NCBI GenBank assembly: GCA_037176725.1
Contig: JAZBRS010000014.1
Span: 75,870,501 to 75,934,500, forward strand
DNA: 64,000 nt
Source of the DNA: Posidonia oceanica
Taxonomy: Eukaryota > Streptophyta > Magnoliopsida > Alismatales > Posidoniaceae
Direction: 5' to 3'
This document shows, piece after piece, positions 9,834-21,200 of this stretch; position 1 is the stretch's first letter, and every line of letters starts with the position of its first letter. The notes under the pieces were generated by a model. That model did not search any database. It had not been told where the DNA came from and saw only the letters and a list, made by a program, of their open reading frames with translations. The position numbers were made by a program, and so were the translations under genes.

Positions 9834-10132
9834 CACTCTCAGGCTGATATCCTAAACTATCAACAATCAAGTACTCTCAGGCTGATATCCTAAACTATCA
9901 ACAATCAAGCACTCTCAGGCTGATATCCTAAACTATCAACAATCCAGCACTCTCAGGCTGATAACCTAAACTATCATCTGGGCCGATCCATGGTTGGCCC
10001 ACAGTTGTGTTATACGGCTGACATCCAGTAACTGTCCCTTGCAATTGTGGTTTCCAGTTGATAGGTCTGTAAACTATCCGCCAGTTGATAGGTCTGTAAA
10101 CTATCCACCAGTTGATAGGACTGTAAACTATC
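9834..10132 (+). repeat. GATA/TATC mini-hairpin repeat array, left part (element A)
   Basis: Copies of GGCTGATATCCTAAACTATC (spacing about 38 bp), then GTTGATAGG-x-CTGTAAACTATC units. Each unit is a short inverted repeat (GATA or GATAG paired with TATC or CTATC). The array is interrupted at 10132 by element B and resumes at 24627. Confidence 0.88.
10128..10132 (+). repeat. Left target-site copy of element B (CTATC)
   Basis: CTATC immediately precedes B's 5' LTR and CTATT (24622-24626) follows its 3' LTR end. Four of five bases agree, the pattern expected for a slightly mutated 5-bp duplication. Confidence 0.65.
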
Positions 10133-12027
10133 TGTTGACACCCCATCTTGGCAGGCTTGGATCCTTGGAGCCCTCCTGATGATTGCTGGACTCAAACCCC
10201 AAAACCAAACCCTAATCCTCTTCTTTACCCTCCAAAATCAGCCCATCTTGACCTAAGCCTTTACCCCTCTTCCCAAGCTCAAAACCTAACCAAAATCCAT
10301 AGGAAAACCCACCAACACCCACTTAGCAAGCCTACCCAAGAACCCAAAAATTCCCAAACCTAGACCATTCCCAAAAACCCTAGAAAACCTAGGCAAAACT
10401 CCCCTTTTTCTACACCTTGAAACCCCTCCCAGACCTTCTTAGAATCAAACCATAACTTCAGGACCAACACCTCAAATCGTAGACTACCCACTCACCAATT
10501 TTCACCCCATTCCAAGACCCTTAAGACCCCCTTTCATCCAAGTTATCCTTTTCTCTCTCTGGGATTATCATTTTCTCTCTCCTCTCTCTCTCCTGATTAT
10601 CACCTCTCTTTTCATCCCCTTTTTGCCCTTTTTCTGGCCTGGCTGTGGGCCCCATTTGTGCTTCTATCCTTCCTCTATCTTATTCCTATTTTTACTTTAT
10701 TTTTAACACTTTCTCTAATTTTCAAAAAAACCTTTTCCTTCAACCCATCTCTTTTCCCTTATCTCTTTCTTTTTCCCTTCTCTTCTTCTTTCTCTTTTCC
10801 CCTTTCTTTCTCTTGCAAAAATTCATAAAAACCACTAAAAATCTGTAAAATCCCAAAACATAAAGGAAACAAATCAGAACCCTAAGAAAAACAATTAAAA
10901 AACATTAAACAAGCAATTAAAAACCTAAACTTAACTAAATCAAACTAAAAGGGAAACCAAGCATGTAAGCTAAAAAATGCAAAACAAATCTAAAGAAAAC
11001 ACTGAAAAATCAAGGAAAAAACTAAAATAAAACCAAAACCCACCAAAAGTAAAAACCCCATCAAAAGAATTAAAAAAAAAACCCTAAAAAGAAGAATTAA
11101 AAATCAAACATTAAAACAAGTAATTAAAGAAGCAAAAGACTTAACCTAACAAACCTAAGAAAAAACAAATTAAAAAACTTAATTAAAAGGAAAAGAAAAA
11201 CCCATTTAAAAGACTTAAAAACACCCCATCAAACCAGAAAAATCTAACTAAAAACTTCAAGAAAAATCAACAAATAAAAATCAAAGCATAATTTGAAAGA
11301 CTTAAGAAAAGAAAACCCTAGAAGACTAAAACTAAAAATCCAAAAACAATCCTGATTAATACGAAAATAAATCCTAAAAAATCCTAATCAATATCCTAAA
11401 TGCTTAACAAGGGAAACACAATTTTTAAAACAATTTAAAACAAGGTTTAACAAACATTTAATCAAGTGAAAACCAATTAAAAGCAAAATTAAAACCCTAA
11501 AACCCTAATCAAGCCCAAAACACATTAATCAACCCAAAATGGCCATTAAAAAATTTAATTAAAATCCTAATCTACATCACAACCTTTCTAATATTTTTAT
11601 TTATTTTTAGTTCATTTTTACTAATGTTATTTCCCCATTCTACCCTCTCTTCTTTCTTACCTCTCTTTTTCTTTCTTTCCTTTCCTTACTGGGCCCAATC
11701 CAGCCCGTTTTTCTTTTTTCCTTTATTTCTTTTTTTCCTTCGGCCCGCAGCAGTCCGGCCCGCCTTCTCCACCCCTTCTTCCTCCTTCACCTTCTCTGCA
11801 TTTTTTTCTTTCACCGGTTTTCTCCCGCGGCCAGCAACAGTCCTCCCTCCTTCTTTTTTGAATTCAACCTTCCATCCAATCATCCACGGAGCTCGCCGCT
11901 TCTCCTCTATCTCAGCACCATTTCCGGGAGGCATTGAATGCCAATCGCCTCGCCGACGCCCGTCGTTTCTGCTGCAGTGCCGCCGGTGGAATTCAAACCT
12001 CCAGCGCGCCCAGCAGCCTCCGTCCTC

Positions 12028-12038
12028 TGATAAAAGCC
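12028..12038 (+). promoter_or_regulatory. Candidate TATA element in B LTR
   Basis: GATAAAAGCC lies about 1.9 kb into the LTR. The same relative place reads CATATAAGCC in E (minus strand, 22191-22200), GATATAACCC in A (27788-27797) and CATAAGCC in C. A purine-rich leader follows. This suggests the U3/R boundary, but no transcript evidence is available. Confidence 0.35.
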
Positions 12039-14413
12039 AGCCCTTCAATCCTCCTTCATCGCTTTTTGACGCTCCGAGAGAGAGAGAGCTGAAATCCAGA
12101 GAATTCTCCAGCAAAACCTTCTTCTTCTCCCTCTGAAAATTCAGCAGAACTTCCCCTTCCTTTTCCAGCAATCCAAGCCCCTTCCAAGCCTCAACTTCTC
12201 TCCCAATTGATCCCCCAAGTTCACCCAGAAACCCAGCAATCTTCCTCCACCCTTCCACGGCCTTTCCACCACCCAGAACCACCACTAGTTCACCTGAATC
12301 CACCGCAGAAGCTAACTGCAAGCCAACTCCAATCCCTCCTGAAATTACCTTCACCACAGTCCACCGCATCTTCCCAAACCTTCCCCAGATACTCACCTGC
12401 ACTCCACCTTCCAGAAACACCAGACCTTCAACCCTATCCCTCACCACCGCCTGAGATTTCCACTACAAACACCTTGCCTCACTTCTGTCCAGAATCAGCC
12501 CGTCTTTCCAATTTCTCGCCACACGCTCCAGAACCCCAATCCAACCATCCAAACCCCTTCGCCGGACCTCCAGCAAACCTCCGGAAGGCTCCGCTTCGCC
12601 GGACGAGCAGCGGACAAGGCCCCCCACCTCCGGCTGCTCACTGTCAACCCAAAAGACCCAATCTTCCGCTCGGGCTGCAGAAGCATCATCCGATCATCCG
12701 AGGAGCTCCGGAGCTTCGTCCTGAAGACGCTCGAACCACCGTGAGCCGCCAGCATCCACCGCAGCGACCAGACGACCATCGCCGGCCAGCTCCGACACAG
12801 CTGAGGTCGGGAGGACGCTCCAGACACGGACACAGGTATTTTCTTACCTTCCCCGCTCTCTCTCCTCCTCCTGCTGCTTCCCCGCCGATCAGAGTCAGCT
12901 TCCAAGCCTTCCTGCTCCGTCCTCGACTCGCCGGTCTTCCTGTCTTCTCCGGCGCCGGCCTCCTGCCCTCCGGACGCTCCGGCCAACAGAACGATCCCCT
13001 GCCGATCTCCAGAGCTCCGTGCGAACGCCGGTAGCACCCTCCGCCGCCTCGCGCCTCCCCAAGCTCCCTGTGCCGGCGGTGCTGAGGTCCGGTGGCTCAC
13101 TGCTACAGTACCTCTCACCGCCGGCAGATTACTGTAGCTTTATTTTCTTAGTAATATAGTTTCTGTGTTGATATTGCATTCTTGCCTTAAGTTTTTACAT
13201 TTTTGCGTTCTGGTCCTCTGTTCATTTAATATGCTTAGTTTTTAATTTAATACCATGCTAAATTGCTGCTTTTATCTCTGCTTTTCTGTATTTGCAATCT
13301 AGTCCTGTTACTGTGCTGTGCTGTTGTATTATTTTGCATTTTAGCCCCTCTGTTTTCGTTTTTTTGCACTTAGGTCCTGCAGTAAATCAGTTCATTTAAT
13401 TGCATATAGTTTACCATATGAAATTGCATTCTGCATCCCTACATATTTCTGATTTTGCATATAGGTCCATGCACTGTAGAAACTTAGGTTTTATTTTTAA
13501 TTTTTGCATACTGCATTGCATATTTTGCCTCCTGTTTTTGCACATTTGCATTTAGGTCCATTTTAAATGGACAGTAATTGTTTTCCAAGCATTTTAGCCT
13601 ATTGCATTGCATTTTGGCCCCTGTTTTTTCCAGAAATTGCACATCAGTCCTTTTCAGTGTTTTCAGAGCATATTTACCATACAAAATTGCATATTTGACC
13701 CCTGCATGATTCAAAAATCACACATAGGTCCTTGCATCTTTTAAAAACTATGTAAAAAGACTATTTTGCCCCTAAAAATGCATCTTAGCTCCTATGCTTA
13801 CAAAATTGCATGTAGACCCTCCACTTGCATCCCTAGACTCCCCAGAACCCTGTTTTTTGGAAAATTTGCATTTCAGACCCTAGTTTTTCCAAAATTGCAT
13901 TCTGATTTCTTTTTGTCTTCAAAACTTCTTCCAATGCATACCCTCTTTTCAAATTAGCTTTCTGAGCCCAGTCTTTTGCGAAATAACCCTCTGCCCTCTC
14001 CTGTTTTCAAAACCCTCCTCTGTGGACCCCATCTTTTGTGAAAATTTGCATTTTAGCCCCTTTGCTTTTTTCAAAAAATGCTTTTGAACTCCTGTCTTTT
14101 CCAAGTTTGTTCCCCTTGTTTCTCCTTGCTTGTGCATGCATTCTGCATTCATTTAGTCTTGCATTTTAGCATCCTTTTGCACACACTAAGCACCTTTAGC
14201 TCCCCTTCACCTGGGAGGACCTTTTGCACACCCCTAGGACCTCCCGAACACCTAGATCTGTTCTTCTCCCCTGTTCTGGCCTTCTTGCCTTGAAGCTGCG
14301 ATATCTTCCGATCCGGCCGTTGGATCTTCTCAAATAAGCTGCCCAGGCGACCGCAGCGAAGCGCTATTCGGCATGGACCAAGCAGATCTCAGATCAGGCT
14401 CCCGGATTTCCAG

Positions 14414-14740
14414 GTAAGTCCTCCTAAACTCCTGCATTGCATTCATTTGCATGCCATTTGCATAGTTTTCCTCGTTTTCGATTTCTGTCTCTTTGAGCAT
14501 GTAGAATAGGGCCTCCTCTTCTTGTCTATCAACTCAGATCTCCATTTCGCGTTTCCCTATGTGTTTTGTGTTGAGTTTTCCCTGGATTTACCACTTAATG
14601 TGACTTTCTTCCCCCTTTTCCACGATCCGATCGCATCGCGAGCTTTGGGCAGCATGCGAGACACACCGTGGAGCGGTTTAGTGGGAAACGGTCGCAAAAG
14701 AGGTGGTAATCCCTCCGTTTGCTCACTCTTCCCTTTGTAG
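14414..14740 (+). other. Candidate intron in the LTR leader (element B copy)
   Basis: The donor TTTCCAG|GTAAGT and acceptor CCCTTTGTAG|GTCTTC are canonical plant splice sites 327 nt apart. Every full LTR copy keeps both: A 30489-30815, C5' 38181-38506, E on the minus strand, and C3' (from 58193, where the exon end is CTAG). An upstream conserved CAG|GT also occurs at 12836. Splicing is inferred only from the motifs. Confidence 0.4.
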
Positions 14741-15771
14741 GTCTTCACACCTACCCTAGGTGGTCCTAAACAACGTCTGTTCTTACACACACATTGTTTT
14801 GCTCCTCTTTGGCATCTTCTGATCTCTTCTTTGCATTTAGCATTCGTACAGTTTTCCGAGGTTTTATCTCGCAGCTTTTGGCACCGTTTTGCGTGCCCGT
14901 TCTCGTTTGGCACCGTTTTGCGTGCCTGCTTTGTCTTTCGCATCGTTTTGCGCGCTCGCCCTGTTTTTGGCACAGTTTTGCGTGCCTGTCACCGTCTTTT
15001 GCACCGATTTGCGTGCCGCCTTGCTTTCTCGCCCATTTTACGTACCGACCTTGTCTTTTTGCACCATTTTGCGTGCTTTCTTGTTTTTCGCCTCGTTTTG
15101 CGTGTTTTACGCCATTTTCTCTTGCATGTCGATCGCATTGCATGGTTTTGCCGCTGTTTTGCTTTTCCGCTTGCATTTGCATATAGGGCTGTGATGCTTA
15201 CTGTCTGGAGTTATCACGAGCTAGGTTTCGCCTGGTTCGGAACACAGACAGCGTAGCTGAGCATTTAGAAAGCACGTTTACCTTCCTTTCTCTGCATCTC
15301 TCCACTTAGAGCACACCTTAAGCATTCATTTAGGCATTCATAGGCACATAGGCATTCAATCCTGCATTTCCCTGCGTATGCGAGCGTAAGCCTAGAAAGA
15401 CCGATTCTCGGGCGTGTCGGGGGTGCCTAACACCTTCCCCACATGTAACAGGAGTCCTTACCCTGTCTTTTGGCCCGCAGTGACCATACCGCCCTTATCC
15501 TAGGCTAGAGTCATCTCATTTGCATGTATTTGCATTTGTTTCCTTTGCATTACTTTGCTTTGCATTTCTTGCTCGGTTTTGCGTGTTAATTCGCGCATTT
15601 CCCCCTGGTTTTCCTTGTCTCCCGTTAATAGACATGGTGGCGACTCTGATTTGTCTTATCTTTCTCTTTTCTCCTCGATTTCAAGTGTTTTCGAGTCGAG
15701 CCTCTTCCTCGGATCCAATCGCCGCTAAATAGCGAGCCTGATTCCGATCGGGATCGCTACAGTGGTGACTC

Positions 15772-15790
15772 CGCTGGGGATGATTAGACT
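15772..15790 (+). promoter_or_regulatory. tRNA primer-binding site of element B
   Basis: GTGGTGACTCCGCTGGGGA directly follows the LTR end. The other copies read GTGGCGACTC, so B has one change. The motif agrees with the tRNA-Arg type site reported for Ogre elements, as I recall it; it starts minus-strand cDNA synthesis. Confidence 0.8.
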
Positions 15791-16033
15791 CCGGCTTTCG
15801 TTCCCGGCTTTTTGCTCGCTTGTTTTCGCAATTTTGCTTGCCTTGTGTGCCTTCTTTGCCTGCTTTGCTCGTTTTTCTGTGCAAACTCCTAGAAAGTCGC
15901 TTTGTGGCTACTTTGCTTAGGTTTTGCACCTCTTTCGCCTCGGTTTATGCTCCCTTTTCGCTTGGCTCTGCTTCTCTGCTTGTTTATTTACTTATTGTCT
16001 TGCTTATGCTCTTACTTCCTTTACAGCTTACTT
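15791..16033 (+). other. Leader remnant of element B up to the B/E breakpoint
   Basis: This matches the first about 260 bp of element C's leader (from 39477). At about 16033 the sense leader (TTTACAGCTTACTT) switches abruptly into the antisense gag of element E (GTCGAATGGG). No gene is present. Confidence 0.75.
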
Positions 16034-16932
16034 GTCGAATGGGTCGCACCTAAGTGCTCCTCTGGATCTACCATAGCGTCGCCTGGTGGAGCAACGGGAT
16101 GGCCGGCGTATCCGTGCTGGGGGACAGTGTATGCAGGAGTGTATGCAGGATGCTGGACTTGGTGAAGAGGAGAAGAATAAATGCCATGCTGTGCTGGGAT
16201 AGGGAGAGGATGACGGAGCGCCAGTTGCTGTACAGGCGGGGTGCCAGACAGCGAGCCAGCGAGGTACTGGGCTCCAGCCGATCCAAAGGATTGACCACCA
16301 GAAGGAAGTGGAGCATGCTGTGCTAAGTGTTGTGCGGGAGGCGGTAGACGGGCCCCCATCGTCGGAACCGTGAGCAGTTGCGACGATGGTCGAGGCGGAG
16401 GTGCAGAGGTTGGTGCATGAAATGCAGGAACTGGCCTTGGAGGAACCTCAGGGACGACAGAGACAGAAGAAGGGCGAACTGATAGAGCCATGCCCTGCAG
16501 TCTCTAGGCGAGCTCCATCAGGTGCTGGTACTGCGCCTCAGGCGTCTCGGCAACGGGAACGCTGAAGTGCAGTGCCGGCGGGGATTGAGAAGCAAGGGGT
16601 ACGGACACAGATGGTCCGGGAAGGGGGGATTCTACAGAAAAGGTCGCAGCAGCGGTGGAAGGGATGTCGAAAGCGACGTATCACTAGGACAGAGGGGGCA
16701 GTGGTGTCTCCGGAGCGCGAGTAACGGCCGTCAAGATAGACTCGGCGACCGGATCCGGAGAAAGGGAGGCTTGCCACTGTCCCGGGGTGTACTGAGAACC
16801 TAGAGACGTCAGAGGAGGAAACCCTGGCGTCGGAGGGGGAACAAGGGGGACAGAAAGAGCAACCGGAGGGGCCAGAACGGAAACACCCTCCGTGACAGGA
16901 GTAAAAGAAGGCTCACTAACGTACTGGGCCAT
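16034..16932 (-). pseudogene. Broken, truncated gag of element E
   Basis: The start codon is at 16932 (MAQYVSEPS), matching the gag start of element C. In the same frame are TAG at 16684-16686 and TAG at 16504-16506; both are CAG in the intact C sequence. The Pro/Ser/Gln-rich N-terminal domain is present (MALSVRPSS, PPPRPSSQLLTVPT, HPAYTPAYTVPQHGYAGHP). The element breaks off just after DPEEHLGATHS, before the capsid-like domain. Gag would form the particle; this copy cannot. Confidence 0.85.
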
Positions 16933-18237
16933 CGCTGACCTAGAGCGTGTGAGAACAGGGCTGCGACGAGTATTCAAGCGGTGAGTCCTAAGAGGAGCTA
17001 TCGTCGCAAATGCGGATAGCCCAGAGGGGGAACGGTCGCGAACTAAGTCGCAAAAGGGTGTCAACGAGGGTCGATACTCGAGCTCTGGCAAAGGGAAACT
17101 CGCTTACCGATCACGCTGACACAACAGAAGGAAATTAGGGTTAGAAACTAAAAGATGAATGCAAATGAGTTAGTTAAGTGGCATGAATGATGTGCATGCT
17201 TTCTAGTATGCCCCCTTACCTAACTAGTGTTTCCTAGCAAGGCTGTCTACTCCGGGTATCCCTGGATGTACGGGTCACCGACTCAGGTCAGAAAAAGTAG
17301 GTCCCCTGTCTAACTCCCGGCCCAAAGCTCAGGTAATGACAGGGTGGTGCGTTGGTGGCCTCTACCCCACCAAAGCGTGGGTGGTACCCTCTACTAACAC
17401 CGACACGACCCCCGGACAAGGAGGGGACGGACCGACCAACTTATGCCACGCCCAAAGTAGTGGAATAAGAGGCCGGAACCGTCTTTCGCAGACTAGTAGG
17501 TAGACTCAGAGGAGAAGAATGCATGCCCTATATGATGCTTATGCAAATGATTAGAGTTTTTTTTCTTGCACATTTTATTAACCAAAGGGAGTGAAGGATT
17601 GTTTGCAGTCTCTAGTTGCCCCTAGGAGTTCCTTTTACTTGCATTTTTTAGTTAACCATGGGGGAAGCAGACAAGTCTCTACTATTCTAAGCATGGCAAG
17701 TGCAAAAGGGAGGAAAATCAGTCAAAATGGCAAGCAACCATCATACAACACAACAAAAGGCATGTTCATGGCATGTGCGAGTGTTTGTGAATATGATGGT
17801 GAAAAAGAAACATTCATCAAGTCAAAAAGCATGTAAGCATAGTATGTGCGTGTGTAGTGACATAGCAAGAGTGTAAAAGAAGCATTCAACGTTCAAAAAG
17901 CATGTATTTTAGCCAAACAAAGTATGTAGACATGTAATGTGCGAGAATTAAAGCAGTAATAAGCAAGTAAAGTAAAGTAAAAGTAAGCAGACTGTAAAGG
18001 AGATAAGGGCACAAGCAAGACAGTAAGTAAATAAACAGGCAAAGGAGCAAAGCCAGGCAAAGGAAAGCGCAAACCGAGGCAAAAGAGGTGCAAATCCTAA
18101 GCAAAGTAGCTACGAAGCGACTCGCTAGGTGTTTGCACAGAAAAGCGAGCAAAACAGGCGAAGAAGGCACACAAGGCAGACAAAGCTGCAAAACAGGCGA
18201 GCGAAAAGCCGGGAACGAAAGTCGGAGTCTAGTCTTC
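16933..18237 (-). other. 5' leader of element E
   Basis: Non-coding leader between primer site and gag, homologous to 39477-41189 of C and 32865-33722 of D. A block containing GCATGCCCTATATGATGCTT (about 17520-17540) is conserved in all three leaders and is a candidate packaging or structural signal. The stretch 17600-17900 has simple repetitive GCATG-rich sequence. Confidence 0.7.
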
Positions 18238-18256
18238 TCCCCAGCAGAGTCGCCAC
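18238..18256 (-). promoter_or_regulatory. tRNA primer-binding site of element E
   Basis: On the minus strand this reads GTGGCGACTCTGCTGGGGA, immediately downstream of the LTR terminus at 18257. Confidence 0.8.
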
Positions 18257-21200
18257 TGTAGCGATCCCGATCGGAATCAGGCTCGCTATATTTGGCGGCG
18301 ATTGGATCCGAGGAAGAGGCTCAACTCGAAAACGCTTGAAATCGAGGAGAAAAAGGAAAGATAAGACAAATCAGAGTCGCCACCATGTCTATTAACGGGA
18401 GACAAGGAAAATCGGGGAAATGCGTGAATTAACGTGCAAAACCGAGCAAGAAATGCAAAGCAAAGCAATGCAAAGGAAAACAAATGCAAACAAATGCAAA
18501 TGAGATGACTCTAGCCTAGGATAAGGGCAATACGGTCATTGCAGGCCAGAAGACAGGGTAAGGACTCCTGTTACGCGCGGGGAAGGTGTTAGGCACCCCC
18601 GACACGCCCGAGAATCGGTCTTTCTAGGCTTACGCTCGCATACGCAGGAAAATGCAGGATTGAATGCCTATGTGCCTATAAATGCCTAAATGAATGCTCA
18701 AGGTGTGCTCTAAGTGGGAAGAAACAAAGCAAGGAAGTAAACGTGCTCTCTAAGTGCTCAGCTACGCTGTCTGTGTTCCGGACCAGGCGAAACCTAGCCC
18801 GTGAGAACTCCAGGCAGTAAGCATCACAGCCCTATATGCAAATGCAGGCGAGAAAGCAAAACAACGAGGAAACCATGCAATGTAGTCGGCATGCAAGGGA
18901 AAACGGCGTAAAACACGCAAAACCAGACGAGAAAAGAGCAAGGCATGCAGAACGGAGCGAAAGAATAAAACCGGCACGCAAAACAAGCGAGAAAGCAAGA
19001 CAGCACGCAAAACGAGACAAGGGAGCAAAGAGGCACGCAAAATGGTGCAAAAACGAGAGCGGCATGCAAAACAAGCGAGAAAGCAAGGCAGCGCGCAAAA
19101 CAAGGCAAGAAAACAGAGGGGCACGCAAAACGGTGCCAAAACGAGAATAGGCACGCGAAACGGTGCCAAAATAGCGAAGCAAAAACCTCGGAAAAAGCCA
19201 TGCGAATGCAAGAATGCAGGAAAAGATTAGAAGAGGCCAAAGGGGAGGCGAAACAACGTGTGTGTAAGAACAGACGTCGTTTAGGACCACTCAGGGTAGG
19301 TGTGAAGACCTACAGAGGGGAGAGGGGGCAAACGGAGGGATTACCACCTCTTTGCGACTGTTTCCCGCTGAACCGTTCCACGGTGTGTCTCGCATGCTGC
19401 CCAAAGCTCGCGATGCGATCGGATCGTGGAAAAGGGGGAAGAAAGTCACATTAAGTGGTAAATCCAGGGAAAACACAACACAAAACACTCAGGAATACGC
19501 AAAACGGGGATTGGAAGATACAAGCAGAAAGGGGAGACCCTATTCTACATGCTCAAAGAAACAGAAAGCGAAAACAAGGAAAACTGTGCAAATGGCATGC
19601 AAATGAATGCAATGCAGGGGTTCAGGAGGACATACCTGGAAATCCGGGAGCCTGATCTGAGATCCATCTGGTCCATGCTGAAGAGCGCTTCGCTGCGGTC
19701 ACCTGGGCAGCTCACTTGAGAAGATCCAACGGCCGGATCGGAAGATATCGCAGCTCCAAGGCAGGAGGGCCAGAATAGGGGAGAAGAACAGATCTAGGTG
19801 TTCAGGAGGCCCTAGGGATGTGCAAAAAGGTCCTCCCAGGTGAAAGGGAGCTAAAAGTGCTTAGTGTGTGCAGAAGGATGCTAAAATGCAAGACTAAATG
19901 AATGCAGGATGCATGCAAAAGCAAGAAAAAGCGAAGAGAAGCAACTGGAAAAGTCAGGAGTTCAGAAAGCATTTTGAAGGAGAAAGGGACTAAAAATGCA
20001 AATTTTCCAGAAAACGGGGGCCCACAGGAAAGGATTTTGAAAACAGGGGAGGACAGGGTTTCATTTTGCAAAAAAACTAAGCTCAGAAAGCTGTTTTGAA
20101 AAGAAGGTATGCTTTAGAAGAGGTTTTGAAGCCAAAAAGAAATCAGAATGTAATTTTGGAAAAAACTGGGGTCTAAAATGCAAATTTTCCAGAAAACAGG
20201 GTTCTGGGGAGTCTGAGGATACTAGTGGAGGGTCTACATGCAATTTGGTAAACATAGGAGCTAGGATGCAAGTTAGGGGCAAAATGGTCTTTTTACATGG
20301 TTTTTGAAAGATGCAAGGACCTATGTGTGATTTTCAAATCATGCAGGGGTCAAATATGCAATTTTATATGGAAAAATGCTCTGAAAATCAGATAACAGGA
20401 CTGTAGTGCAATTTTTGGAAAAAACAGTGTTGAAAATGCAATATAATAAGCCAAAATACATGCATAACAGCTACTGTCCATTTAAAATGGACCTAGATGC
20501 AAAAATGCAAAACCAGGGGGGAAAATATGCAATGCAGCAAGCGAAAAATAAAAATAAAACCTAAGTCCTACAGTGTAATGGACTAAAATGCAAAAACAGA
20601 AACTAAGAAGGTCCTAGAATGCAATGCAGTATGGCAAAATACATGCAAATGAATGAACTGATTTAAGACAGGACTTACATGCAAAAACCAAAAGCAGAGA
20701 GGCTAAACTACAAAATATTATAACAGCACAGCACAGTAACAGGACTAAAAGGCAAATATGGAAAAACGGAAACATAAGTTGCAATTTAGCATGGTACTTA
20801 ATTAAAAACTAAGCAGAATAAATGGCAGGAGGACTGAAACGTAAAAATAACAGAACTTAAGCTAGACATGCAATATTTACACCTAAAACTATATAAACAA
20901 GAAAATAAATGCACAGTAACTGGTCGACGGCGACGAGTACTGTAGCAGAACGCCGGCAGTACTCGTGGCCACCGACAGGGGAGGCTGAGGAGGCGCGGGA
21001 GGGCGGAGCTTGATGCTGGCATTCGTGCGGAGCTTCGGAAACTGCTGGAGCGGCATTCTGTTGGTCGGAGCGTCCGGAGGAACAGCAGCCGGCGCCGGAG
21101 AAGGAGAACTGACCGGCGAGTCGAGGACGGAGCAGGAGATTGGGAAAGCTACTTCTGGGCGGCGGGAAAGCATCAGGGGGAGAAGAGGAAGCTAGGGGAG

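Larger units (their letters stand above)
1..10132 (+). mobile_element. Element A, left part: Tat/Ogre-like Ty3/gypsy retrotransposon
   Basis: This is the internal region of a sense-strand LTR retrotransposon entering from the left edge. In order it holds protease, RT, RNase H, a second RNase H, integrase, a 400-codon accessory ORF and a tandem-repeat 3' UTR. The repeat array breaks at 10132 where element B begins. The same array resumes at 24622 and leads to A's polypurine tract and 3' LTR. Its gag and 5' LTR are outside the window. Integrase after RNase H places it in Ty3/gypsy, and the second RNase H points to the Tat/Ogre branch. Confidence 0.93.
10133..15771 (+). repeat. 5' LTR of element B (5.64 kb)
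   Basis: The LTR starts TGTTGACACCCC and ends GGATCGCTACA, with the primer site immediately after. Composition runs in blocks: a pyrimidine-rich tract (about 10540-10815), an A-rich tract (about 10820-11570), a C-rich leader with GAGAGAGAG near 12075, a T-rich stretch with recurrent TTGCAT motifs (13160-14190), a TTTTGCGTGCC array (14870-15150), then a conserved box (15391-15470). Frames inside it are composition effects. Confidence 0.93.

Noticed and set aside
9379..10132. CRISPR-like appearance of short regular repeats
   Set aside because: No unique spacers, plant context, inside a retrotransposon 3' UTR.
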